A program made the position numbers and the translations under genes. DNA of 64,000 nt from Saturnia japonica. Its lineage: Eukaryota > Arthropoda > Insecta > Lepidoptera > Saturniidae. Shown piece after piece: positions 12,661 through 23,015 of the stretch. The stretch is from the NCBI GenBank assembly GCA_033032175.1, contig CM065321.1, positions 9,508,501 to 9,572,500 on the forward strand, written 5' to 3'. Numbering within the stretch: position 1 is the first letter of the stretch; each line of letters starts with the position of its first letter. The notes beneath the pieces were generated by a model. That model saw nothing but the letters and a program-made list of their open reading frames with translations, was not told the origin of the DNA and did not search any database.

Positions 12661-13160
12661 CGACAAATAATGTTGGTATTTTGTAGGATTCTATGTTTGT
12701 TCCTCTTAGAAAATGCTTGCAGGTATATTAAATCTCTGGGGTATATACTCGTTTTTTTTAAATATATTAGGACAGTATTATAACAGAATATTAATCAACA
12801 ATCCATCGCCAGTTGTTGTCGCTGCCATGCCAGCCTGTGTCAATAAATGAATAGTTGATCCAGAAATGCAACGCATATAATCAAATCATTATGACGGACT
12901 TTTCGGTATAATATATGCATGCGTTTTTTTCTCGAACTGATTACACTGATTTTCCAGAATGTTTTTGAAAGCTTCAACAGGCCTTGGAGCGAACGCGGAC
13001 GGTATCCAACCAATATATAGCGGTCACCATTCACTCGAGCTATACACCTCTATCACCCCGGTATCGCCATTTACTTTGGTGTCCATCGCTGTTGGGTGTC
13101 TCAAGTCTTAAAATGTTATTTGCCCTACTTACATCACAAATTCTAAACTATGTATTTATT
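12661..13160. other. Non-coding stretch
   Basis: Besides the short family B phrase near 12,800 (CAACAATCCATCGCCAG) I see no gene. Confidence 0.35.
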
Positions 13161-13164
13161 TATC

Positions 13165-13405
13165 ACGACTTCAAAAAAAGACGGAGCTTACTCAATTTGA
13201 ATGATTTTTTAAAGTGGATAATCGACCATAACTTTTTTTAATTATGAACCGATTTGGGTGATTCTTTTTTGTTTCATAGGGTACCTCAAGGGTGGTCCAA
13301 TTTTAATTTCATTGGCATTGGACCTTCGACTTCGAAGATACACCAGGGACTCAAAATCATTGAAATTGATTTTCTTTTTTGTTAAAAGTTGTCTTGTTAA
13401 TATAA
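13165..13405 (+). repeat. Dispersed repeat, family C
   Basis: It begins CTTCAAAAAAAGACGGAG and runs through GAACCGATTTGGGTGATTCT, GGTACCTCAAGGGTGGTCC, ATTGGCATTGGACCTTCG and AAGATACACCAGGGACTC. Other copies are at 20,945-21,400, 25,785-26,005 and 32,165-32,330 (reversed). No autonomous partner is visible. Confidence 0.6.
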
Positions 13406-14090
13406 CATTTGTTAGTTACATGACAATGTGTACAGTTGCGTTGTTAGTAACCCGAAAAATTATTTTCAGAAATTCACCAGTATGGCTTCGAATTGTTTTC
13501 CGAATAATTTTAATTTCTCGTAAATTTGTGAAGTTTCATAGTATTAAACAAAAACTTAAACATACCTACGTAATATGTTTTTAATTAAACTACTCCTGAA
13601 CCATGTAAAGTAGGTACTAGTTTTATGTATTTCGTTTCATTCGTTCACCGTTCACCGTCCGTCGCGTCGGGTCGGTAGTCGGTACGTTTTGTGTGCACAG
13701 TTGAACGAGAGAGCAAACAGACAGCCAGGTATCCAGTTACACAACAACCTTTAGGAACTGTGCACCCTTGTTTACTCACGATACTGCGCCAGTTAGTTAT
13801 ACGTACGATTTATAAATGTAGCAAAATAATATCATGTATTTGTGTTATTTGTTCAATGTTCATTTCAAGTTTTAACCGATATTAATGTGCCCCACGGTTT
13901 TACCCGTGTTAAATTTTGTCACCGCATCTTCGTTATCCTACCCGTCAATAGTTTATCGTTGTTCTTACTCCCCGTATTTTCGTCCTAAAGCATGCTAAAT
14001 TATATCACGTTCATGCTTACCTTCCGCTCCACTCCTATAGGTGGTAGCGTCAAGTTATATGTAAATTCTTTAACTTTTATTAATAAATCT
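13406..14090. other. Non-coding stretch
   Basis: Contains a short direct repeat (CGTTCACCGT twice near 13,645). The plus-strand open frame ending near 13,584 is a reading of repeat family C and its flank, not a gene. Nothing else recognised. Confidence 0.35.
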
Positions 14091-14400
14091 ATACATATTA
14101 TAAAATAAAGTTCCCTGCAACGTCTGTCTGCCTGAACGCGAAAAACTACCGAACGAATTTTCAACCATGGACGGAGTGATTCATGAGGAAGGTTAAAGTT
14201 AATTAATTAGGGTTTTGTGTAAAATGTTTGAAATATGATTATGATTGTTGAAGATGTCGGAAAAAGTCTTGCCTGCTGGGAGCTTTTATGGCGTGCGCCG
14301 CGTAAACTAATAATTACATGTATTATACGACAAAAAAATGTAGGCATATACGCTCTGCTAGCGTTGTGAAGCTAGAGCGGGTTATTAGTAGTCTGTAATA
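14090..14400 (+). repeat. Lepidopteran dispersed repeat fragment
   Basis: Starts with CCTGCAACGTCTGTCTGCC, then ACCGAACGAATTTTCA and GACGGAGTGATTCATGAGG, phrases I know from widespread lepidopteran repeats, and ends near a CTAGAGCGGG phrase. No coding capacity. Confidence 0.4.
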
Positions 14401-15139
14401 TACAAAAAAAAAAAATTTATACAATTCTGACCGGTAGTTCCAGTTATTAGCGCGTTCAAACAGTTTCTTGAACTTAACAATAACTATTAGAATATGGGTA
14501 ATAACATAGTAAAGAGTCGATATTAATACATTGAAGATATTTGAGAAAAATAATACAGGGGAATCATGGAAAGAACACGTTTTGATCGCTTTTGAAATTT
14601 TTGTCTGTCTGTCCGTATGTTTCAACGCCAATCACGTAAAACTATCGGACCAAATTTAATGAAATTTGGTGTGACTGTAGTTTATAGTGTGAAATTATAC
14701 TTAGAATTCATTTTTACACGTATGAACATATGTATGGTCTATAAATTGCGTCTAGGTTACGTACACATAAAAAAGAATATACCTATATGTAATTTTGTAA
14801 TATATTTGTAATATTTATTGAAAAAAAGTAAAAAGATAACCAAATTAACCCTCTATATTTATAATAAAAGAGTAAAGGGTCCAAATCTGTACATTGAAGA
14901 TATTTAAGAAAACAATAATACTAGGAGGTTTAGAATCATGGACAGAATTTTGTATGTCTGTCTGTCGGTGTGTTTGAACGCCAATCACGCAAAAGCTACT
15001 GGACCGAATTTTATGAAAATTAGTATGATTGTAGTTTATAGCCTGAAGATACATTTAGGATTCATTTTTATAAGTATAGATATTTGTATTATCTATAAAT
15101 TGCGTCTAGGTTATGTACATATAAAAAAGAATGTATATA

Positions 15140-16442
15140 CAAGGTGCCCAGAAAGGGTATCGGGTATTTGTAAGTTCAATGAAACAAAAATTATTTGTAT
15201 GCAATAAAAAAGTTTATTGTTTATTATTAGCATATGAATTGGAGAATTATTTGGAAAAGATGATGTTATCCAAATGCTGACCGTTACGTTGCTGGCACTC
15301 TTCTAAACGGAAACGAAGATTGGCGAAAACACGTTGACACATAGCTATCGATATTGCTGCCATTTCTGACCTGATGTTTTGCTTTAACTGGGTTAGATTC
15401 GTCGGATTGTTTTAATAAACCTTACTTTTAAGGTATCCCCATGCAAAATAGTCAAGCGGGCTAAGGTCGGGGCTTCTGGGAGGCCAGTTGATGTTACCCC
15501 TTCGCGAAATGACTTTATTAGGGAATAATTCGTTAACAACTTCCATTGAGTCATTTGAGGTATGGCAAGTGGCCCCATCTTGCTGGAACCACGTTCTTGA
15601 GTTAAAACCTGCAAACTCCTGCAACTCTGGGACCAAAAAATTTCGCAACATATCGCAATAACGGTCACTATTCACATTAATTGCTCGGCCTCGTTGATCT
15701 TCATGAAAATAAGGACCAATTATGCCTTTAGCAGACATAGCGGCCCAAACAACGACCTTTGGGCTATGCAGGGGTCGTTCATGCTTTCGTCTCGGATTCT
15801 CCACTGCCCAGTACCGACAATTCTGCTTATTAACATGACCATTCAGGTGAAAATTTGCTTCGTCACTGAACAGTATGTTGTTAAAGTTGTTAAATCGCTG
15901 CAGCATTTCGTTCGCAAAATTCAGTCGATTAGCATAGTCCGTATCCTTCAATTCTTGAACCAATTGAATTTTATAGGCTTTTAGATGTAAGTCTTTCTTT
16001 AAAATCGAATGTAAAGACGATTTTTTGATGTTCAACGCTTGGCTTCGCTTTCGGATGGATAAAGACGGATTTTGACGAACTGAAGCCTCAACTTCTTCAA
16101 TTGTTTCTTCATCGCGAACTGAACGAGGACGACCAGAGTTTTGAATTTTAACTGTCGCACCTGTATTCTCGAACATCCTGATCCATTTCCTAATGCTATC
16201 GTCACTTGGCGCGTGGCGTGTACGATATTCCGCACGATAGAGACGTTGAGCAGTCACTATTGAATCACCAATACGATAATACGCTCGTACGCAAAATGCG
16301 CGATGCGTCCCCGAGTACTGTTCCATCGTGACTAAAACTCCACAAAATGGCGGACGCCACGAACCCCTCCCCGCACCCTTTAGACGCCCCGTTTCGAATA
16401 TGGCGCGAAAACAAATACCCGATACCCTTTCTGGACACCTTG
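15140..16442 (-). mobile_element. Complete DD41D mariner-type transposon
   Basis: A 1,303-bp element with 32-bp terminal inverted repeats (15,140-15,171 and 16,411-16,442) that differ at one base; each begins CAAGGTG and contains CAGAAAGGGTATCGGGTATT. It is flanked by TA on both sides (15,138-15,139 and 16,443-16,444), the usual target duplication of the Tc1/mariner superfamily. It holds one transposase gene on the minus strand. Confidence 0.92.
15247..16326 (-). pseudogene. mariner-type transposase (DD41D), one premature stop
   Basis: The DDE/D transposase that cuts and pastes the surrounding element. Translation from ATG at 16,326 gives an N-terminal helix-turn-helix pair (about residues 5-120; SIRKWIRMFENTGATV, GRPRSVRDEE) and the catalytic core: first aspartate in FSDEANFHLNG, second in WFQQDGATCHT, third in SPDLSPLDYFAWG. 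There are 41 residues between the second and third, hence DD41D, known from rosa-like mariner families. The frame meets TAA at 15,412-15,414 (residue 305), then stays open in the same frame for 54 more codons to TAA at 15,247. The full length of about 359 residues fits the family. The copy is otherwise intact, so it may be recently inactivated, or a 304-residue product may be made. Confidence 0.88.
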
Positions 16443-16831
16443 TATATGTAAATTTGTAATAAACTTAGTGAAAAAAAGTGACAAGATACCAAATTAATTC
16501 AAATTATTTTATCTTTACATAATTTTCAAAAAAGGATGGAAGTACATCTCAATAAATGGAAACATATGTTTTTTATTTTCCAGGAGTAAACATAAATAAC
16601 GTTGTACGACTTGGTTTAAATTATCATGAAATTGATTTGATATTCATTGTCATACTTAAGTATATTTTCTGTAAGCACTTATAAACCTCACCTCAACTCA
16701 ATCTCACTTTATGGTATTTGACCCGTACCTATAAGCTTTGATAATACCCAACTTAAATAATTTTAAATGTTAACCGATATCACAGTTTGACAATAATATA
16801 GATATTATCTAAAAAATATAAAGACAGACTG

Positions 16832-16965
16832 CTATGCTCGAGGTCCTGGGTTCGATTCCCAGGACGAGCAAAGTATTATTGGGTTTTTTTATGAAATTTT
16901 CAGAAGCCGCTCGGGGTTTGGCTTTGTGCTCGATTTATGACAATAGGCTCGCCCCCTTTTATAAT
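16832..16965 (+). mobile_element. tRNA-derived SINE, family 1 (truncated)
   Basis: Well-preserved B box (GGTTCGATTCCC near 16,850) followed by AGGACGAGCAAAGTATTATTG, TTGGCTTTGTGCTCGATT and AATAGGCTCGCCCCC; both the A-box side and the 3' tail are missing. Confidence 0.65.
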
Positions 16966-17369
16966 CACTAGAATATAATAATCTAAAATTAATTATATTG
17001 AAATTAAAAACATTAAAAGCCCATGGGCACCTTTGTATGAACATAAACCAACTTTTAAAAATTGTGCATTCTACCGCAGCTAAGTTCTAATCCAGCGAGA
17101 AAACGGCGTCTTGGCACGTTAAAAAAATATTGAAAATGAAAAATGGTTCATTGGTCGTATAGTTAAATATATGTGTGTGCGTTTTGATTTGAGTACCCAT
17201 AGCACAGGTAATATCCTAATTAGTTTATCCAAGTTAGTGTAAATATATTGTCATTGTTAGAGCACTAAACACAGCGAGACGAAACCATAGTTAAACTTTA
17301 CATTGTTACATAGATTGACTAAGTTAAATTTAATAAGTTGCCTACTATACCCACCGCAAAGCAAATGCA

Positions 17370-17650
17370 ATGATGGCTCAGATGATAGCGTTTACGGACT
17401 TCACATCGATCGACGTGAGTTCGTATACCTGCAATGAGCCTGACCTTTCGTGATGAAATCTTAGCATGGTAGTAGAGCTTTTCTAATGGTGTATAGATAT
17501 AAATAGATATGTTCCGGTAGCAGCACTTGAGAGCCAGTCTTCCACTAGGCTTAGGCCTACGGTACCACACTGACGTGCTCCCGTCTTGGATCACATTGTG
17601 AGGCAAGATTATGGCCACTACGCTTCACCTGTAACGATAAAAAAAAACGC
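17370..17650 (+). mobile_element. tRNA-derived SINE, family 2
   Basis: The best plus-strand copy. It opens with an A-box-like TGGCTCAGATGATAGCG, has GACGTGAGTTCGTATACC as the B-box region, then the body (TGATGAAATCTTAGCATGG, ATGTTCCGGTAGCAGCACTT, GAGAGCCAGTCTTCCACTAG, AGATTATGGCCACTACGC) and an A-rich end near 17,640. Other copies: 11,965 (reversed), 25,165, 27,905, 58,220 (reversed). Confidence 0.65.
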
Positions 17651-17689
17651 AACACTGTGTAATATTAATAATAATATTATTGCATAAAA

Positions 17690-18000
17690 GAACCACATGC
17701 GCTGGGTTTCGGAGCCACAGCTTTACAGTTTACAGTAACAGAACGAACAAAGAAGTTCACATATGTTTGTCATACTGTGAAGCTGTGGAACTGTTTTCCG
17801 GTGAATGTGTTCCCTCTTTCCTACAATATCGGCTTTTTCAAACTTACTGTGAAGAGATAGATATTTCAGTAGATCGGCTAGTGACAGCGGCGACTGTTGA
17901 TAGATTGTACATTTGTCAGTGGTCGCCGTTGTTTTTTATTACACTGTGTTTATCATCAGGTACCTACAGTACCGTCACTTTATTGTGTTACATTAAAAAA
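17690..18000 (+). pseudogene. LINE C-terminus and 3' UTR (family B)
   Basis: One frame from about 17,740 reads ERTKKFTYVCHTVKLWN and continues through FPLSYNIGFFKLTVKR to TAG at 17,858-17,860. The pattern VxLWNxxP..VFPxSYNxxxFK is the usual C-terminus of CR1/Jockey-like LINEs, so this is a 5'-truncated copy of only about 40 codons plus its 3' UTR (GTGGTCGCCGTTGTTTTTTA, CATCAGGTACC) and an A-rich end near 18,000. Related UTR pieces lie at 7,140, 12,790 and 27,735. Confidence 0.6.
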
Positions 18001-18009
18001 AAATACTAA

Positions 18010-19340
18010 GTAATTTTTTTTTGTCTTAAGTAATTTCTTTGTTATTAAAATAATTTAGCGTTATTTTGCTCTTATGTTGTGCTTGCTGAAGTGACAATAG
18101 GCGATAGTTTTAGTATATTCGTCAAATAGCTAATAATACACAATAGAATAGGTAAGATCTTGAATGGAGACTACGTTTAGATGGTTTAGGATAACCTCCA
18201 TATCAATCGGGTCTAATAGCCTCAGATGAGCATCATGTTCAGCTGTAGATTGATATAAGCTAACAATTATGATGATATATAAAAAATGCAATTTTGTACT
18301 ACAAAATCGCATTTGAAGAACACTGCGCTTATTATGAGGAAGATTGAATATTTTGCAGGTATGTAGTTCTTAAAGATAATCACAGTACACTGGAGTTAGA
18401 CGGAAATGCAAACAAAGTTGCAAAGAAAATCAACAGCAACCATAAGGCACTTTAATCCAAACGGATCAGTTTAACTAGGGTTCGTAAGGTACACACATTA
18501 GCTTGCGCTTTTCGGAATTAAAAAAAACTATGCGTACTCATGTATCTACGCACATAAGAAGTTATACTTCATAGACGTAATTTAGCAAAAATAAACTACA
18601 AAAATTTATCTTACTTTTTTATTATGTAAAAATTATTTTTATCTTTTTAATTATTTTAACACAATAAAAAAGTAGGTAAAATTAATTTTACATTTTTATC
18701 ATTGTTCATGACGCACTTCCGTTACATGATGTGCACGCAGCTCTCATTTTTATACTCTAAACGCGCCAAAAGAACTATAAATTCAAAAGGAAAATTAATA
18801 TAAACACATGTTTTAATTACAAAGACTCACTAGACTTTTCACTCGAAAGGAACAAAGAATAAAGACAGGAACAACTTTCAAAAAGTTGTCAACTATCACA
18901 ATTGAACGGAGGAAAGTAAAATAACTCCGAACATAAGCTGGAAATAGTTTAGATAAGTAGTAAAGTAAATAAATAGTTCAACCGCGCGATTCTCCTTTAC
19001 CAAAAGCATGTTTTATTTAAGAAAATCTCACATTTACTCAGACGAATTCGAAATTAAGAGCTGAAGCTCTTCTGAAGAACGCGCTGTTGTTAAAAGGGTT
19101 ATACGAGAATCTCAAAATATTGTTTGAGGGTAAAGTACTGCAAATGCACTCAAAGTTCTTGTGACTTGTTAATACATATCCAGAGAATCAAAAGTCGCTG
19201 TAGCTGAAATCGGCCAGGATGACGCATACAACATTGTCACCATCTGTGGTTTAATAGTTCAAGATTAACAAAAAATATTTACATTAAGAATATACTCATA
19301 AAAAAAATTTTAATGTACTCAATCCTCTAAGTTTTAGAGT
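18010..19340. other. Non-coding AT-rich stretch
   Basis: No gene seen. From about 19,345 a phrase (TCTACACTAATATTATAAAG) resembles the start of lepidopteran Helitron-like repeats; the same start is seen at 56,359. Confidence 0.35.
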
Positions 19341-19554
19341 CTAAAACATATATTCTACACTAATATTATAAAGAGGTAAAGTTTGTTTTTGACATTCTCT
19401 GTAAGAGGTAATTTCTGGAACTACTGATCAGATTCTAAAAATTATTTTATTATTCCAGAGTGCTATATTATACAAATTTATTCTTATTACGTTTTATATT
19501 GTAATTAACATAATGAAATTCGGTAGCGCTTGCTACTATAGTAGTATATCTACA

Positions 19555-19935
19555 AACTAGCGACCCGCCTCTGCTTCGCTCGGGTACAATTTACAAAGTA
19601 ATATACAAATATTGACAGTTCATAACTTCATAACGGCCTCATTAGCCTAGTGGTCCTAAACGCTACTGCTATGCTCAAGGTCCTAGGTTCGATTCTCAGG
19701 TCGAGCAAAGTGCTATTGAATTTTTCTATGAAATTCTCAGTAGCAGCTTGGAGTTTGGCTTTGTGCTCGATTAATAACAATAAGCTCGCCTCCTATTACA
19801 TGGGACCTAAAACATACCTGGCGTACTGTGGGTGTACACACCTCTGCTTAACACATGATGATATATTATATAACTTCATAATTACGAATAGTGCGCTTAT
19901 CTCGCGCCGCGTATTTTATCATAGGTTTTTTTTAG
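19555..19935 (+). mobile_element. tRNA-derived SINE, family 1, most complete copy
   Basis: Preceded by the CTAGCGACCCGCC module at 19,558. The tRNA-like head starts near 19,636 (GGCCTCATTAGCC) with A box TAGCCTAGTGG and B box GGTTCGATTCT, then the body GAGCAAAGTGCTATTG, TTTGTGCTCGATTAATAACA, ACTGTGGGTGTACACACCTC. It shares the GTGCGCTTATCTCGCGCCGC tail with the copy at 4,640. Both pol III boxes are readable, so this copy could have been transcribed by pol III. Confidence 0.72.
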
Positions 19936-20104
19936 CGAATTTCTTTGGTCGCGAATAATTTTGATTTTTGTGATAACTTCTACGGTATTCCTCTAAATAG
20001 AAAACGGTAAAGCGCCCAAGTTTATTACCGGGATAAATATTGATACTGAATTGGGGAAAATATGTAGTTTTGCATATACATAACGTAATATTTTTAATTA
20101 CCTA

Positions 20105-20345
20105 TTATGTTGAAGATAAAAATGGTTACTGTGAGTCAACCTTTGGGAAAAAATATATGCCATGGGCCATGGCAGACTTTTCTCTATGTTTTTACACTAC
20201 TACAATTCTGTAGAACATTATTATGAAGTATCTCCTATGCTTTAGCCGGGGTAAGACGTGTCAGCGCCCGAAAATCATTTTTTAAAGACTTGATTACAAA
20301 TAATTGAATTTTCTCTACTATACAAAAACTTAATTGGAAAGTATT
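20105..20345 (-). repeat. Dispersed repeat, family E (reversed)
   Basis: The reverse complement of the stretch at 33,600-33,745: shared phrases are AAAAATGGTTACTGTGAGTC, GATTACAAATAATTGAATTT and TACAAAAACTTAATTGGAA. No coding capacity. Confidence 0.55.
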
Positions 20346-20940
20346 GCTTAAATAAACCTGCCTTAAAAAAATATGTAAATGTTAGTGAAAAATATAAAAA
20401 AGTGGGCGTTAATTTACCTACCGTGTCAAAGGGAAGAAGAAGTAGAGTTCTTGAAATTAATAATAATTAATTAAAGAACCACATTACATGATTTACTAAA
20501 ACATTATAACGTAAATGATATAAAATATTTTTATTACGTATATAATACATCGGCAATATAAAACTATTGCACTACATAGAAAAACACAATACCTGCAGGA
20601 AATTACTAGAAACAATCCGTGCAATCCAATAACGTTACTTTTTTCCTCTTTTTAATTATCAGAACACTAGTTCTCGGTACAATGGCGTTTATTTTTGCGA
20701 GGAAAACAAAAACAGGGGCATAAAATAATAAAAACAAATACCATTAATAAAAGATGTGTAAATGTTTTATTTCGAAATTGAATGTTAAAGGTAAAGGGGA
20801 CTTGTTTATGATTAAAGGTAATAAACGAATGGATTAAAAACAATTAGAGATAAAATCGAAGTAATAATAAGCGGTAAAATTGAAACGCTTCGACTCATCG
20901 GTATGGATTATTTTCCAATGCATATATTTTTTGTCAGCCG
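20346..20940. other. Non-coding AT-rich stretch
   Basis: I see no gene and no bounded repeat here. Confidence 0.35.
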
Positions 20941-20944
20941 ATTT

Positions 20945-21400
20945 GACAAAAGACGGGAAGCTACTAAATTCAAATGTATATTTTTTATGGATATCAGCCA
21001 TAACTTCTTTGTTTATGAACCGATTTGGATGATTCTTTTTTGTTGGATAAGGGATACTTTAGGACCTACATAACAAAAAACAAAACCAACTTCAATGATT
21101 TTGAGGAACACCCTGCCGTAGCTTCGAAGTCGAATTTCCAATGCCAATGAATTTAAAATGGGACAACTCTTGAGGTATCCCCTTTCCAACGAAAAAAGAA
21201 TCATTTAAATCTGTTCATAAACAAAGAAGTTCCGCCTGAAGCCTGCCTATTTGCATGCCTACCTGCCTGCTTGCCTGTCTGCGTGCCTAACTTTATTGGC
21301 ATATTTGTATTGGACCCTCAACTTTGAAGATACACTAGGGAATTCATGAAAATCAATGAACTAGGTTTTCTTTTTTGTTAAAGGTTATGGTTAGAACGCG
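20945..21400 (+). repeat. Family C repeat split by an inverted copy of itself
   Basis: A plus-oriented copy runs from about 20,945 (AAAAGACGGGAAGCTACT) to 21,055 (TAAGGGATAC), then a reversed copy of the same family follows (about 21,070-21,230), then the plus copy resumes near 21,290 (TTTATTGGCATATTTGTATT) and ends at about 21,400. Arms near 21,028-21,055 and 21,176-21,222 would pair. A short CCTGCCTGCTTGCCTGT-type array lies at 21,239-21,285. Confidence 0.6.
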
Positions 21401-22200
21401 CTAATCTCTCTATCGGTCAGATTTGAACAATGATTTTTGTATTTTGTTACCATGAACATGAACGATAGGTGAAGTGAGAACAACGATAGGCTTGCTACAA
21501 GGGCGTGATGGCGACGCGCGTGGCGCGGCGCGGTCAAGAGTTGTTCGAATAAATTTAACACGAATGAAACCGCGTGGTGCAGTTAGTGTAATATAATCGA
21601 AGAAAATATCCCATGAATATTAACATAACAAAAAGTATCAAATATCAAATATTTATTGATCAAAGTTTCACAAGCAATTTTATTCAGCATGGTAGTTCAA
21701 TGAAATAATTGATTCGCTAACACTCAAGACTTTGTGCAATGATTTCATAGGCATATATGTATATATTTACGTTATACAACTGTAGAAGTCGCTCTTGTCA
21801 TAAGTTTTATTTCTGTCATTAATTATATTTATTAATCTATTTATTTATTTATTTAAATTGATGGCCAGTGGCCAATACACTAAGTTGCAATTATAATTCA
21901 AAAGTAAAAACATTTATCATTGCACCAACCTTTGAAGGCCACTAATTGCTTTATTCGTGACCTTTTCACAATATAACTGAGTAAAAAATAATAATTAAAG
22001 GAATGTTTAGAAAAGTTAATATCCAACCAAAAAAAAACTATTAATTACCACAATAAATAAAAATAAAAATCAATGTCAAATAGTATATAATCTATGGTTA
22101 AAAATGTCGAGAAAATAATAATCTTTATTAATAAATCTGTAGTCCTGTCAGACTTTTAATATTTTTCCAAAATTTTCCGATAGGTACACGCTATACGAAG
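21401..22200. other. Non-coding stretch
   Basis: A short GC-rich island (21,500-21,540, GCGACGCGCGTGGCGCGGCG) stands out from the AT-rich surroundings but carries no recognised feature. Confidence 0.35.
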
Positions 22201-22209
22201 GATACTGAT

Positions 22210-22349
22210 CCCGAATATACCATAATTTTTTTTTGTCTGTCTGTCTATTTGTCTGTCCGGATTTAACTCAAAAATGGCTTGATCGATTGTTGTGAAATTT
22301 TGTACATGGGATGCTTAATATGTCATTAGTCAATGGATAGGATATAAGA
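22210..22349 (+). repeat. Dispersed repeat, family D fragment
   Basis: Contains GTCTGTCTGTCTATTTGTC, ACTCAAAAATGGCTTGATCG and TGTGAAATTTTGTACATGGG, shared with 6,780 and (reversed) 40,790. Confidence 0.5.
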
Positions 22350-23015
22350 TAGAGACCGTAACATAACATAATAACAACATAACATAACATTCCATAGTCT
22401 CACCGTGCGGGTGTGGACAGAGGGAACACGAGCAGCCCCCGGGACTTGCGACCCAGGTGTAAGTTTAAGATGCACATCAGCGCTCACCTTGACTGCCCGC
22501 GATACCCTCCCTGCCAGGCCAGATTTGGTAAGAGCCTGGTAATGCTGCTTTAGATACCCGATCTAAAATAGAACTTACTGCAGTTCTCGACAGGCCGAAG
22601 TCTTTTAGCAAGTTATAGAGAGATTTCGCTGGAATATCTCTCGCTTCCACTTCCACCGCATACAAGTTAACCGCATAGCCGTTTTTGGTTAGCTCATTAC
22701 ATAGATCGTAATATTTATTCATTTTGATTGCGTAAAAATATGATTTGGCGGGATCTTGAAGTGACATGTTTGGTTTTTATTTTGATTCATTATTGGTGGC
22801 GTTTTGCGTGATATAGTTTGGTTTTTGTGCATAAGTGAAGAGGATTATAAATATAAGCTGAAAGCATGCATTCTGAGATCCCACAAAATCTTCCTAGAAG
22901 GGAGCCACCATCTTGTTAGGATACTGAATCGTCATAACACTTGACACTATAATTCACTCGATAATGGAAGTAATGGTCTTCATTAAAAAGGACCAGTTGC
23001 CAAGTTAGGAAGAAG
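22350..23015 (-). mobile_element. Short chimeric LINE derivative with a 96-residue ORF
   Basis: On the minus strand it starts near 23,015 (CTTCTTCCTAACTTGGCAAC), has a 250-base leader, a 96-codon reading frame (22,477-22,767) and a 3' end with short ATGTT/TGTTA repeats at 22,355-22,395. The leader and the first eight codons recur on the plus strand at 63,433-63,755. A simple-repeat 3' tail is usual for site-preferring LINEs. I infer an internally deleted copy in which the 5' leader is fused to the end of the polymerase gene. Confidence 0.55.
22477..22767 (-). CDS. Small ORF resembling the C-terminal endonuclease region of a LINE polymerase
   Basis: Ninety-six residues from ATG at 22,767. The start MSLQDPAK matches the start in the 63,727 copy. 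From about residue 14 it reads KMNKYYDLCNELTKNGY, then VNLYAVEVEARDIPAKSL, then an LG-type turn (KDFGLSRTAV) and ALPGSYQIW. This pattern (K..KY..L...GY.V....VEV..R....S...L...G) is what I know from the region after the reverse transcriptase in LINEs with a restriction-like endonuclease. No reverse transcriptase precedes it here. Whether it is translated is unknown; it may be a relic kept open by youth. Confidence 0.5.
   Translation of the reverse strand: MSLQDPAKSYFYAIKMNKYYDLCNELTKNGYAVNLYAVEVEARDIPAKSLYNLLKDFGLSRTAVSSILDRVSKAALPGSYQIWPGREGIAGSQGER

Larger units (their letters stand above)
14529..16497 (+). repeat. 363-bp tandem duplication, second copy split by a mariner
   Basis: The phrase CATTGAAGATATTT occurs at 14,529 and 14,892, and the following 300 or so bases match in the same order (GTCTGTCTGTC, CGCCAATCACG, TAAATTGCGTCTAGGTTA, ACATAAAAAAGAAT, GTGAAAAAAAGTGA, ACCAAATTAA). 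The second copy is interrupted between 15,139 and 16,443 by the mariner and resumes at 16,445, which fixes the order of events: duplication first, mariner later. Confidence 0.75.

Noticed and set aside
15694..15984. Plus-strand frame inside the mariner
   Set aside because: Antisense shadow of the transposase.
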